From positions 1-64,000 of the forward strand of contig NZ_AKKK01000009.1 in the NCBI RefSeq assembly GCF_000281065.1: a DNA stretch of 64,000 nt, written 5' to 3'. The notes beneath the pieces are model-generated. The model did not search any database. It saw only the letters and a list, made by a program, of their open reading frames with translations, and had not been told where the DNA came from. The translations under genes were made by a program, and so were the position numbers. Origin of the DNA: Arthrobacter sp. M2012083. GTDB lineage: Bacteria; Actinomycetota; Actinomycetes; Actinomycetales; Micrococcaceae. Below are positions 8,061 to 16,398 of this stretch, piece after piece. Positions within the stretch are counted from its first letter, which is position 1; each line of letters starts with the position of its first letter.

Positions 8061-10684
8061 TGAAGGCTATTCGAAGGTTTACAGTCCGTACCGTCCTCCC
8101 CGAGCCCATCAGGCCCCTGGCCCGTCTGGCAACCAATTTGCGCTGGTCCTGGCACCGGCCCACACGGGAACTTTTTGCGAGCCTTAACCCGGCTCTCTGG
8201 GAGGAATCGCAGCACGACCCCATAGCCCTGCTGGGGTCGATCAGCCGCGAGCAGTTACAGGATCTGGCCAATGACGGCGAGCTGGTGAACCGGGTCCAGA
8301 GCGCCGCAGCAGACCTGGACCGATACCTGAGCGAACCGCGCTGGTATCAAGGCCTCGGCGAAGACGCTCCGGCCTGCATCGCGTACTTCTCGCCCGAATT
8401 CGGCATCACCGAAGTACTCCCGCAATATTCCGGGGGCCTCGGCATCCTCGCCGGCGACCATCTCAAGGCCGCCTCCGACCTCGGCGTGCCGCTGATCGGC
8501 GTCGGGCTTCTGTACCAGGCCGGATACTTCAAGCAGTCGCTCTCCCGCGACGCCTGGCAGCAGGAGACCTACCCTGTACTGGACCCTGACGGCCTGCCGC
8601 TGACCTTGCTGCGCCACCCGGCCAAGGACGGCGCCCAAGGTAAGCCGGTCCACATCTCCCTGCCGCTGCCCAACGGCCGCGAGCTCCACGCACACGTGTG
8701 GCGTGCCGACGTCGGACGCGTTCCGCTGCTGCTGCTGGACTCGAACGTCCCCTCCAACGACGAAGCCGCGCGTGGCATCACCGACCGCCTGTACGGCGGC
8801 GGTGGCGACCACCGGCTCCAGCAGGAACTCCTCCTGGGCATGGGCGGCGTCAAGGCGCTGCGCGTCTACCAGGAACTCACCGGCACACCTGCTCCGGAAG
8901 TGTTCCACACCAACGAAGGCCACGCAGGCTTCCTGGGGATCGAACGCATCCAGGAAGCCATGTCCGACGCCAACTCGCCCCTCAGCTGGGACGAAGCCCT
9001 CGCCGCCGGCCGCGCGTCCACTGTCTTCACGACGCACACGCCCGTCCCCGCCGGCATCGACCGCTTCGAGACCGTGCAGATCAAGCACTTCTTCGAAGCT
9101 GGCTTGGCGCCTGCCGTGCCTACCGAGCGGATCCTTGAACTCGGCCGCGAGAATTTCGACGGCGGCAACCCGTCCGTATTCAACATGGCTGTGATGGGCC
9201 TTCGGCTGGCGCAGCGTGCCAACGGTGTGGCCAAGCTGCACGGTGTGGTCTCCCGCGAGATGTTCGCCGGTCTCTGGCCAGGATTCGACCACTCCGAAAT
9301 CCCCATCACCTCCGTTACCAACGGTGTCCACGTGCCCACGTGGGTGGACCCCCGTATCTCCTCCCTGGCACGAAACCAGTTCGGCGCGGAAGCCGAAGCC
9401 CTGGGACGCTGGGACCTCGCGTACAACGTCAGCGACGAAGACGTCTGGGCCCTCCGCCGCGAGCTCCGAGCACAACTCATCGAAGACGTTCGACGCCGGC
9501 TCCGGGCCTCCTGGAAGAAGCGCGGCGCTGCCGATGCCGAACTCGGCTGGACCGACTCCGTATTGGACCCCGATGTCCTCACCATCGGATTCGCACGGCG
9601 TGTGCCCACCTACAAGCGGCTCACCCTCATGCTGCGCGACCCTGCCCGTTTGAAGGCCTTGCTGCTGGACCCCAAACACCCCATCCAGCTGGTCATCGCC
9701 GGAAAATCGCACCCCGCAGACGACGCCGGCAAGAAAATGATCCAGGACCTGGTCAAGTTCACCGACGACCCGCAGGTCCGGCACAGGATCGTGTTCCTGC
9801 CCAACTACGACATCGCCATGGCGAGGACATTGTTCCCCGGCTGCGACGTCTGGCTCAACAACCCTCTTCGACCCCTGGAAGCCTGCGGCACCTCCGGCAT
9901 GAAAGCCGCCATCAACGGCTCGCTCAACCTCTCCGTCCTGGACGGCTGGTGGGACGAAATGTACGACGGCGAAAACGGCTGGGCGATCCCCACAGCCAAC
10001 AACAACGCATCCTCCGAGGAGCGCGACGACATCGAGGCATCGGCACTTTACGAGCTGCTGGAAACTCAGGTAGCGCCGCGGTTCTACGGAACCACTGTTG
10101 CCCAAGGCGCCGGAGCAGCAGGACCCTCCGAATCCAGCCGCGAAACCGTACCCACCCACTGGGTGTCCATGATCAAGCACACGCTGGCTAACCTCGGCCC
10201 TGCAGTCTCGGCCGAACGCATGCTCCACGACTACGTCAACAACCTTTACTGCCCGGCCGCTGTATCCGGGCGACGCGCCGTTGCCGAGTCCTTCAAGGAA
10301 GCCAAGGAACTCGCAGCCTGGACCACCAAGGTCCGGAACGCCTGGCCCGAGGTAGTGGTGGAACACGTTGACTCCGTGGGCGTCTCCGAGGAACCCCAGG
10401 TAGGCGACTCGCTCCAAGTCAACGCCTACGTGGCCCTCAACAACCTCACCCCGGACGACGTCTCCGTGGAAGTGGCCTTCGGCCGCGCGGAAGACACCGA
10501 CGAGCTCGAGGACATCGTGGTGGCCGAACTGGACTCTTTGGAAGACCTCGGCGGCGGACGCCACCTGTTCAGCGGCTCCCTGGTGATCAACCGCTCAGGG
10601 TCCTTCGGCTATACCGTCCGCGTGTTCCCGAAGCACTCGGCGCTGGCTTCCAAGGCTGAACTGGGATTGATCGCGAACGCCTAG
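8060..10684 (+). CDS. glgP: alpha-glucan (maltodextrin/glycogen) phosphorylase
   Basis: An 874-residue GT35 phosphorylase of the actinobacterial type with an N-terminal DUF3417-like segment (ARLATNLRWSWHRPTRELF). It releases glucose-1-phosphate from alpha-1,4-glucan using pyridoxal phosphate; the PLP-site region ACGTSGMKAAINGSLNLS and the following DGWWDEMYDGENGWAI are intact. I prefer the GTG at 8060 (VKAIRRFTVRT) over the GTG at 8051, because the conserved N terminus begins there and a -10-like hexamer is placed for a leaderless start. It is transcribed away from the glgE operon. A long open frame on the opposite strand is a codon-bias shadow. Confidence 0.93.
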   Translation: MKAIRRFTVRTVLPEPIRPLARLATNLRWSWHRPTRELFASLNPALWEESQHDPIALLGSISREQLQDLANDGELVNRVQSAAADLDRYLSEPRWYQGLGEDAPACIAYFSPEFGITEVLPQYSGGLGILAGDHLKAASDLGVPLIGVGLLYQAGYFKQSLSRDAWQQETYPVLDPDGLPLTLLRHPAKDGAQGKPVHISLPLPNGRELHAHVWRADVGRVPLLLLDSNVPSNDEAARGITDRLYGGGGDHRLQQELLLGMGGVKALRVYQELTGTPAPEVFHTNEGHAGFLGIERIQEAMSDANSPLSWDEALAAGRASTVFTTHTPVPAGIDRFETVQIKHFFEAGLAPAVPTERILELGRENFDGGNPSVFNMAVMGLRLAQRANGVAKLHGVVSREMFAGLWPGFDHSEIPITSVTNGVHVPTWVDPRISSLARNQFGAEAEALGRWDLAYNVSDEDVWALRRELRAQLIEDVRRRLRASWKKRGAADAELGWTDSVLDPDVLTIGFARRVPTYKRLTLMLRDPARLKALLLDPKHPIQLVIAGKSHPADDAGKKMIQDLVKFTDDPQVRHRIVFLPNYDIAMARTLFPGCDVWLNNPLRPLEACGTSGMKAAINGSLNLSVLDGWWDEMYDGENGWAIPTANNNASSEERDDIEASALYELLETQVAPRFYGTTVAQGAGAAGPSESSRETVPTHWVSMIKHTLANLGPAVSAERMLHDYVNNLYCPAAVSGRRAVAESFKEAKELAAWTTKVRNAWPEVVVEHVDSVGVSEEPQVGDSLQVNAYVALNNLTPDDVSVEVAFGRAEDTDELEDIVVAELDSLEDLGGGRHLFSGSLVINRSGSFGYTVRVFPKHSALASKAELGLIANA

Positions 10685-10707
10685 ACCTTTGTCCTCCGGG
10701 ACGTTCC

Positions 10708-10751
10708 TGGCCCGCTTTTCCGTTGTTGTTCAACGACGGATAAGCGGGCCA
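10708..10751. terminator. hairpin downstream of glgP
   Basis: TGGCCCGCTT (10708-10717) pairs with AAGCGGGCCA (10742-10751), and the interior CCGTTGTT/AACGACGG pairs as well, making one long stem just after the glgP stop. There is no clear T run, so it could terminate both strands weakly or act as an mRNA 3' stabiliser. Confidence 0.5.
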
Positions 10752-10963
10752 GCGACGTCGGGGCCTGGCTCCACGTACTTCCTGATTGCTGTCGGCTTCA
10801 ATCGTGGCGATTCGCCGCCTTGATCCCGGCCGGGATGCTAACAACCGACGTGACATGGTTGTGGTCCAACGAAGAGGGCCTCGTCCGTGGTGCGCTGCGG
10901 GGGTTTTTCGCGTTCAGGTCCCGGCCACAAGCAGGACAAGACCCCAGAGGAAACCTAAGGGGC
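10752..10963. other. intergenic between glgP and the lipoprotein gene
   Basis: No intact gene. On the minus strand at about 10820-10935 a frame reads CPACGRDL and then LDHNHVTS about 20 residues later, faintly like the CxxC and DHDH elements of endonuclease VII-type nucleases. It is too short and undirected to call a gene. Confidence 0.3.
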
Positions 10964-11461
10964 TTATATAGCGATCGTGATCGTCTGCGTCGGAGGCGTG
11001 CAACTTGCATGCTGACTAGCGGAAACTGCCTGTCCTGCACGCCTGTTCTTGCCTGTGTCGTCGCACCAGTCGATGTCGAATGGGAATGCCACAACGGCGG
11101 CTTCCCCTGGCGCAGTCTCGAGTGGAACTCTAAAAGTGTAAGTAAATCCACCAGCGTCATCCATTGGCGCCAAAGCGTCAAGGACTTTGCGTCCGGATGA
11201 ATCTTTAATTGTTATCAGAATTCGGGCGTTCTTTCCGTAGCGGGGATCGCATCTCGCATCTTGCGCCTTCACGGTGACCTCTTCGCCGACTCTTGTGGGC
11301 GAGGGAGTGACCGAAAAATCAGGTGGGAGACACGGGGGCCGCCCTTGGGAGGAAGAGTTGCATCCTGACATTGCCGCGGCAATGACCAGCACACTCAACG
11401 CGGCAACTGGTGCCCGAAGGAAGCCTTGGACTCGAAAAGGACGGCCGGAAGAGAACATCAT
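10964..11461 (-). CDS. hypothetical lipoprotein
   Basis: A 165-residue protein of unknown function. The N terminus has basic residues, a hydrophobic stretch (APVAALSVLVIAAA) and a lipobox ending MSGC, so it should be lipid-anchored outside the membrane. The mature part looks like one beta-rich domain (FSVTPSPTRVGEEVTVKAQD) with several cysteines. The ATG follows GAGGAGAATCAAGAA, a good ribosome-binding site. The gene is less GC-rich than its neighbours and stands alone between glgP and the barstar gene, which may mean it was acquired separately. Confidence 0.7.
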   Translation of the reverse strand: MMFSSGRPFRVQGFLRAPVAALSVLVIAAAMSGCNSSSQGRPPCLPPDFSVTPSPTRVGEEVTVKAQDARCDPRYGKNARILITIKDSSGRKVLDALAPMDDAGGFTYTFRVPLETAPGEAAVVAFPFDIDWCDDTGKNRRAGQAVSASQHASCTPPTQTITIAI

Positions 11462-11759
11462 TTCTTGATTCTCCTCACAGTATTTGTCCTTTGGAATCCG
11501 GTCTCAGAGTTTGTAGCCACATCGTTAATTTGCATCGAATGATACAAGTCAAAATGGATAAAGTACTCCAGTGCAGGCCCGCATGAAACGAAGCAATTTG
11601 TTGCTAATATGCATCACTTCACCGGGCCAGCTTTGCACTGGAAACTTCAATCTCAAACTTTTGAAATAATCGGAATATCTATAGAAATATTCAATGTTTC
11701 GCGTCACGATTGAGTTGCATGCACAAGGACGCCGGTGCCGTAAGGCCCCGCTGGACCGA
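11462..11759. other. A+T-richer intergenic stretch
   Basis: About 300 bases with clearly lower GC than the surroundings and no recognisable gene. It should contain the promoter of the minus-strand lipoprotein gene. An open frame on the minus strand over this stretch runs into the barstar gene out of frame and has no protein-like pattern. Confidence 0.45.
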
Positions 11760-12119
11760 CTAATTCTCGAAGACCGCGATGACTGCCAGGTCTCGTCCGG
11801 CGTAGCGCTCGGCGTCTTGGAGGATTTCGCAGACAACACCGAAGGACCGGTCCGTACGGTAGGCCGCGGGGACCTGCCAGAGCATAGTGACGGGGCTTCC
11901 GTCGTCCTCCGAGAGGGCGTCGGCGTAGTCGTGCAATGAGTCGTTGAGGGCGTCGAGGTTCACGCCGTAGTACTCGGGGAAATCGAGGACCTGGCCGAAG
12001 ACCTCGAGGACTGCCTGCTTTGTGGTTGCCGGCGGGACCAGAAGTGTCCTTCGGCCGGCGTCGGAGATCTGCTCTTGCAGTTCTTCGAGGGTCCAGGTGT
12101 CCGCGGAGTAGATTTTCAT
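11760..12119 (-). CDS. barstar-family ribonuclease inhibitor
   Basis: A 119-residue protein matching the barstar fold: an N-terminal beta-alpha unit, then DFPEYYGVNLDALNDSLHDY, the helix whose Tyr, Asp and adjacent residues plug the active site of guanyl-specific ribonucleases in the known complexes. It follows the RNase Sa-like gene by eight bases, in the same direction, with its own GAGGAG site. The expected role is to bind any ribonuclease left in the cytoplasm and protect the producing cell. The call rests on family resemblance and on the partner gene next to it. Confidence 0.85.
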   Translation of the reverse strand: MKIYSADTWTLEELQEQISDAGRRTLLVPPATTKQAVLEVFGQVLDFPEYYGVNLDALNDSLHDYADALSEDDGSPVTMLWQVPAAYRTDRSFGVVCEILQDAERYAGRDLAVIAVFEN

Positions 12120-12127
12120 GGGCTCCT

Positions 12128-12607
12128 CTATTTGCCTTCGACGATAAACATGAACGACTCGTAATGGTCAGGGGTGTAGTACTTGGCGGAGTCCTTGCCC
12201 ACAATGATCCGGCGGGCACCCCGGTCAGACTCTCCCGGCGTGGGCACGGTGTATTCCTTGTAGAAACCGCTGGACTTCTTAGGCAGCAAACCCTCGAAGT
12301 TGCCGAAGTTCACCCCATCACGGTCGTACGGGTACGGGCCGCCTTTGGCGATCAGGGCAAGGGTCTGACGGGCTTCCTTGGGCAGCTGCGAAGCGTTGAT
12401 CGTGGGCAGCGCCGAGGGGTTCGCAACGGCTGGCGGCGTCGGCGCGGTGCCGGGTGCCGGCGTCGTGCTTTGCCCTGCGGTTGGGACGCCGGAGGGCGGC
12501 GCTGTTGTGGGCGCCAGCGAGCCACCGCCCACCATCGCAACCACCAGCACGACGACGGCAATCACCAATGCCGCGAAAGCCGCCAGCTTGTTGGGGTTTC
12601 GGCTCAT
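12128..12607 (-). CDS. secreted or anchored guanyl-specific ribonuclease (RNase Sa/N1 family)
   Basis: A 159-residue protein with one N-terminal membrane segment (about residues 8-30), a Pro/Thr/Ala-rich linker to about residue 72, and a C-terminal ribonuclease domain of about 85 residues. The domain follows RNase Sa closely: ALIAKGGPYPYDRDGVNFGN, the catalytic Glu in YKEYTVPTPG, the Arg in GARRIIVG and the His in YTPDHYESF. The disulfide-forming cysteines of RNase Sa are absent. The ATG has a GGGGAG site. It starts 29 bases after the glgX stop and is followed by barstar, so nuclease and inhibitor are likely made from one transcript. Whether the nuclease is released or stays tethered cannot be told from sequence. 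Confidence 0.85.
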   Translation of the reverse strand: MSRNPNKLAAFAALVIAVVVLVVAMVGGGSLAPTTAPPSGVPTAGQSTTPAPGTAPTPPAVANPSALPTINASQLPKEARQTLALIAKGGPYPYDRDGVNFGNFEGLLPKKSSGFYKEYTVPTPGESDRGARRIIVGKDSAKYYTPDHYESFMFIVEGK

Positions 12608-12636
12608 CCGGTGGGCTCCCCTCGACGGTTGCTTGG

Positions 12637-14751
12637 TTACGTGCGGTAGATGTTGATCGTGTTGGCTTGCAGGATATCCCGCTCACCCGAGGCCACCAAC
12701 GCGCCCTTCCGGCGCTCGTGCAACACCGACGTAGTAAAGCGGAGCTCGAACATGCGCTTCCCGATGCCCGACTCGCTCAGGATCTCCGGCAAGACCATTT
12801 TGACGTCCTGATTGCTGCCGTTCACCGAGATCAAGCCACGAATCTCACTGTCCTCGTGCCCCATCAGCAGCTGGATCGAGCGGACGGTGGGATCATTCCA
12901 GCGCGCCGGAGTCATCTTCTTACCCTTGTCGTCAAACCACTGAAGGCTCGAGTCATTGGCCTGCCCTGGGAAGCTTTCAGGTTGGTGACGCAGGAACCAG
13001 CGTCGGAGTCGAACCAGTTCACGAGTAGTCCTGAACATGGCGTTGGCTTCCTGGGTCCGGCTCCAGTCCAGCCATGCCGTGGGATTGTCCTGGCAGTAGG
13101 CGTTGTTGTTGCCCTGCTGTGTACGGCCGATCTCGTCACCGGCTGTGATCATCGGAACGCCAAAGGACAGCAGCAGCGTCGCCATAAGGTTGCGGATGGA
13201 CAGTGACCGGGCAGCCACGATGGCCTCGTTCTCGCTGCGGCCCTCGAAACCGTGGTTGTAGCTTCGGTTGTCGCCGTGTCCGTCGCGGTTCTGCTCGCCG
13301 TTGGCCTCGTTGTGCTTGCGGTCGTAGCTGACCAGGTCCTTCAGCGTGAAGCCGTCATGGGCGGTGATGAAGTTGACGCTGGCAAGGCGGGTGCGGCCGG
13401 ATGATGCGAAGAGATTGGCAGAACCCGCCATGAGCTCAGCCAAAGACGCCACCGAGCCACCATGTCCACCGGCCTCCATAGCCGCCCGGTCGGACAGCCA
13501 GAAGCTTCGGACTCCGTCGCGGAAGTGGTCATTCCAGTCAGACCATCCCTGCGGGAAACGGCCGGTCTGCCAGCCGCCGTAACCAACATCCCAAGGCTCG
13601 GCGATCAGCTTGACCTCAGAGAGCACTGGGTCCTCGGCAATTGCTTGCAAGAAGGGGTGCTGGGGATCGAAAGTGTTGCTGGCATCCCGGCACAGGGTCA
13701 CTGCGAGGTCGAAGCGGAACCCATCCACATGGAAGTCGTTTACCCAGTACCGCAGGGAATCCAGGGCCAGATCCACCACTACGGGATCACTGAAATCCAA
13801 GGTGTTGCCGCACCCGGTGGTGTCCAGGTAGCGGCCGTGGGCATCGTGTCTGTAGTAGCGTTTCTCAGCCAAACCGCGGAAGCTCAGCGGCGGGCCGTCA
13901 GGGCCTGCTTCGGCAGTGTGGTTGTACACCACATCCAGGATGACCTCGATCCCCGCCGCATGGAGCAGTTTGATCATCCCCTTGAGCTCGTCCTGCACCG
14001 CGTGGGGGCCCGCATTCCGCGCCGCTTCCGTTGCGTAGTCCGAGTGTGGGGCGAAGAACGCTGCGGTGTTGTAGCCCCAGTAGTTGGTCATGCCCAGGTC
14101 CTGGAGGTGCGACTCATCCAAGTGGAAATGGATCGGGAGCAGCTGGACAGCAGTAATGCCGAGTTCAGTCAGGTGCTGGATCATCACCGGGTGCGCCATG
14201 CCCGCGTACGTTCCGCGAAGGTGCTCCGGGATGTCCGGGTGGAGCATCGTCTGGCCGCGGACATGCGCTTCATAAATCACCGAAGTGCGCATGGGCGTTC
14301 GCGGCGCCTGATCATCGCCCCAGTCAAAACCTGTCTCCACGTGGACGCTTGTGAGGAACTCGCCCCGCTGGTCCACCGCGCGGCCGTAGGGATCGAGCAG
14401 CAGCGGCTGGTCGCCGTCGTCGTCCAGGTCCAAAGCCGGGATGGACAGAGGGAGGCCGCCCTCGCTGGGGGCAGCGCGGAAACCGTAGCGGGTGCCCGGG
14501 GGCATGCCGTCCACCAGGCCAAAGTGCACGCCGTCCTGCACATTGGACAGAATATGCGCGCGCCAAGGTGTGCCTGGTGATTGGAACACCACTTCCACCC
14601 GTTCCAGGTCGGGAGCGAAAACGGCCACGTTCACCGAATGGTTCTGCGTGGTTTCGGCGTCGAAAACCCCGGGCTGGGGCGTGCTCAGTCCGAGGGGCCT
14701 GGGCTGCGACGCGTCCAGGGCAGCTTCTGTGTCAAAAATTGGCATAACCAT
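12637..14751 (-). CDS. glgX: glycogen debranching enzyme (isoamylase-type)
   Basis: A 704-residue GH13_11 enzyme that hydrolyses alpha-1,6 branches of glycogen or limit dextrin. It has an N-terminal CBM48 domain (VFAPDLERVEVVFQ) and the catalytic motifs FHVDGFRFDLAV, LIAEPWDVGYGG and FITAHDGFTLKDL. I place the start at the ATG at 14751; a GTG at 14772 is also in frame. A TAAACT hexamer eight bases upstream of this ATG suggests a leaderless start. Its action complements GlgP. The ribonuclease and barstar genes lie directly downstream. Confidence 0.9.
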   Translation of the reverse strand: MVMPIFDTEAALDASQPRPLGLSTPQPGVFDAETTQNHSVNVAVFAPDLERVEVVFQSPGTPWRAHILSNVQDGVHFGLVDGMPPGTRYGFRAAPSEGGLPLSIPALDLDDDGDQPLLLDPYGRAVDQRGEFLTSVHVETGFDWGDDQAPRTPMRTSVIYEAHVRGQTMLHPDIPEHLRGTYAGMAHPVMIQHLTELGITAVQLLPIHFHLDESHLQDLGMTNYWGYNTAAFFAPHSDYATEAARNAGPHAVQDELKGMIKLLHAAGIEVILDVVYNHTAEAGPDGPPLSFRGLAEKRYYRHDAHGRYLDTTGCGNTLDFSDPVVVDLALDSLRYWVNDFHVDGFRFDLAVTLCRDASNTFDPQHPFLQAIAEDPVLSEVKLIAEPWDVGYGGWQTGRFPQGWSDWNDHFRDGVRSFWLSDRAAMEAGGHGGSVASLAELMAGSANLFASSGRTRLASVNFITAHDGFTLKDLVSYDRKHNEANGEQNRDGHGDNRSYNHGFEGRSENEAIVAARSLSIRNLMATLLLSFGVPMITAGDEIGRTQQGNNNAYCQDNPTAWLDWSRTQEANAMFRTTRELVRLRRWFLRHQPESFPGQANDSSLQWFDDKGKKMTPARWNDPTVRSIQLLMGHEDSEIRGLISVNGSNQDVKMVLPEILSESGIGKRMFELRFTTSVLHERRKGALVASGERDILQANTINIYRT

Positions 14752-14772
14752 TGCTTGCAAGTTTAGTTCCAC

Positions 14773-14989
14773 GCCAAGTATGTACCGCGCGGGCCTGCCA
14801 TGTGACGACGTTCAGCGTCGTGATTTCATTACTTGCCCGAAACTGGCGGGATTTCATCCGCCGCTCACGTGCTGGAATGCTGCCTTCGCACTCTCCGCGA
14901 TTGAGCTGGTTCGCATCGATTGTGTCGCGTCCACTGCCCCGGACCAGTCCGCTTGGCATACTGGGACGGAGACAACAGGAGGTCTTATC
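14773..14989. other. divergent promoter region glgX / nitrilase gene
   Basis: About 215 bases between divergent genes. It must hold both promoters. A TANNNT hexamer (TAAACT on the minus strand, 14760-14765, just outside this interval) is placed for glgX. No other structure was seen. Confidence 0.4.
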
Positions 14990-15799
14990 GTGCGCGTGGC
15001 ACTTGCCCAAGTCATCACCGGCCGGGATCTGGCCGCGAACCTGCGGCTCCTTGAGGAGTACGCCCGCCGGGCCAAGGACGGGGGTGCCGAGCTGGTCGTC
15101 TTCCCGGAAGCGATGATGCGCGCGTTCGGAAACTCGCTGCTGGACATTGCCGAGCCATTGGATGGGCCGTGGGCGAACCAGGTGCGATCCCTCGCTGACG
15201 AACTTCAGTTGGTGATCGTGGCTGGCATGTTCACCCCGGGCACTCCCTCCGATTCGGGATCCCCGCGCGTGCGGAACACGCTCCTCGCCACCGGACCCGG
15301 CGTGGAAACGAGCTACGACAAGATACATCTTTTCGACGCGTTCGGCTTCGCGGAATCGGACACCGTTGAGGCCGGTACGGATCCGGTAACGTTCGACGCC
15401 GGTGGCCTCACCTTTGGGTTGGCCACCTGTTACGACATCCGTTTCCCTGCCTTGTTTACGGCTAACGCACAGCGCGGAGCCATTGTGAATATCGTTTCCG
15501 CCTCGTGGGGATCCGGACCGGGTAAGGCCGAGCAGTGGCAACTTCTGGCCCGCGCCCGCGCAGTGGACACCACCACGTTCGTGCTCGCCTGCGGCCAGGG
15601 CGATCCCGCCACTCAGGGCGTTGAGGTCAAAGGGACCGCGCCCACCGGAGTGGGGTACTCCGCCGTCGTGTCCCCGTTCGGCCAGGTATTGGAAGCCCTG
15701 GAGGGCGAACCGGGCGTCATTTTCTACGATCTCGACCCCGCAGTCGTGGAAGAAGCCCGTACCAAACTCCCAGTGCTGGCCAACCGCCGCGACTTCTAA
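14990..15799 (+). CDS. nitrilase-family carbon-nitrogen hydrolase
   Basis: A 269-residue member of the nitrilase superfamily, which hydrolyses amides or nitriles. The Glu-Lys-Cys triad is present: Glu in VVFPEAMM, Lys in YDKIHLFDAFG and Cys in LATCYDIRFPAL, with a second Glu in KAEQWQ. It resembles the Nit1/omega-amidase-like branch (deaminated glutathione or ketoacid amides). The exact substrate is not determinable. The GTG start is set by AGGAGG at 14977-14982, seven bases upstream; the open frame continues upstream but without protein character. It diverges from glgX. Confidence 0.85.
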   Translation: MRVALAQVITGRDLAANLRLLEEYARRAKDGGAELVVFPEAMMRAFGNSLLDIAEPLDGPWANQVRSLADELQLVIVAGMFTPGTPSDSGSPRVRNTLLATGPGVETSYDKIHLFDAFGFAESDTVEAGTDPVTFDAGGLTFGLATCYDIRFPALFTANAQRGAIVNIVSASWGSGPGKAEQWQLLARARAVDTTTFVLACGQGDPATQGVEVKGTAPTGVGYSAVVSPFGQVLEALEGEPGVIFYDLDPAVVEEARTKLPVLANRRDF

Positions 15800-15800
15800 C

Positions 15801-15885
15801 CCTCTCTCACCTCCCCACCCCTTCCCACCACCCCTCTCTCACCTCCCCACCCCTTCCCACCACCCCTCTCTCACCTCCCCACCCT
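15801..15885. repeat. 32-bp tandem repeat array, 2.6 copies
   Basis: Units start at 15801, 15833 and 15865, each beginning CCTCTCTCACCTCCCC and continuing with pyrimidine-rich ACCCCTTCCCACCACC; the third is partial. The array begins one base after the stop codon of the nitrilase gene. A period of 32 is not a multiple of three, so the array is not coding. Confidence 0.9.
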
Positions 15886-16112
15886 CACGGTGGCCGTATG
15901 GTTTTCTGCGACAGCAAGGTGGGAGATTGCGTTTCGGATGAACACGCCCAGAAGAAAATACGGTGCGGCGTTTCGTGAGGAAAGGTCAGCGCCTTCTTTG
16001 CCGTGCAGCAAAAGTAGAGGGCTTCTACGAGTACAACTAAGCGGAGAAGGCCAACCAATCCGGGGCCGCCGTGCCGGCGTTGAAGGTATCCGGCAGAACA
16101 TCGGCCGCAAGA

Positions 16113-16264
16113 CCGCGGGACATGAGCGAGCGACCCACCCAAGCCCGCGGGACATGAGAGAGCGACCCACCCAAACCCGCGGGACGTGAGAGAGCGACCC
16201 ACCCAAACCCGCGGGACATGAGAGAGCGACCCACACAAACCCGCGGGACATGAGAGAGCGTTGC
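16113..16264. repeat. 32-bp tandem repeat array, five copies
   Basis: Units start at 16113, 16145, 16177, 16209 and 16241, each beginning CCGCGGGACATGAGAGAG with CGACCCACCCAAAC following; the last copy is shorter. Only a few point differences separate the copies and no spacer lies between them, so this is not a CRISPR array. On the opposite strand each unit contains CGCTCTCTCATGTCCC, similar to the CCTCTCTCACCTCC of the array at 15801, which has the same period. Confidence 0.95.
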
Positions 16265-16336
16265 ACCGCAGGCGCACGAAAGGCGCCGCGAGGGCCATCC
16301 GTAAGCGTGCGTCAATGCGACGAAGGAGCAGCACGC

Positions 16337-16387
16337 GGAGGATGGCGCTTGCGGCGCCTTGGCGAGGAGGATGGCGCTTGCGGCGCC
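16337..16387. repeat. 22-bp direct duplication
   Basis: GGAGGATGGCGCTTGCGGCG followed by CC occurs at 16337-16358 and again at 16366-16387, just before the rlmB stop codon. It is an exact short duplication with no obvious function. Confidence 0.8.
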
Positions 16388-16398
16388 ATGACTGAGGA

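Noticed and set aside
8255-10564. Long open frame on the strand opposite glgP
   Set aside because: It is a codon-bias shadow of a high-GC gene: no protein-family pattern, no ribosome-binding site, and full overlap with an unmistakable phosphorylase.
14492-14989. N-terminal extension of the nitrilase-family gene
   Set aside because: The extension is antisense to glgX and lacks protein character; AGGAGG at 14977 sets the GTG at 14990 as the start.
16113-16264. CRISPR-like array of 32-bp units
   Set aside because: The units are contiguous tandem copies with no unique spacers, and no cas genes are near.
16037-16398. Minus-strand frames reading through the 32-bp repeats
   Set aside because: The period is not a multiple of three and the frames yield low-complexity sequence; rlmB ends at 16399 in another frame.
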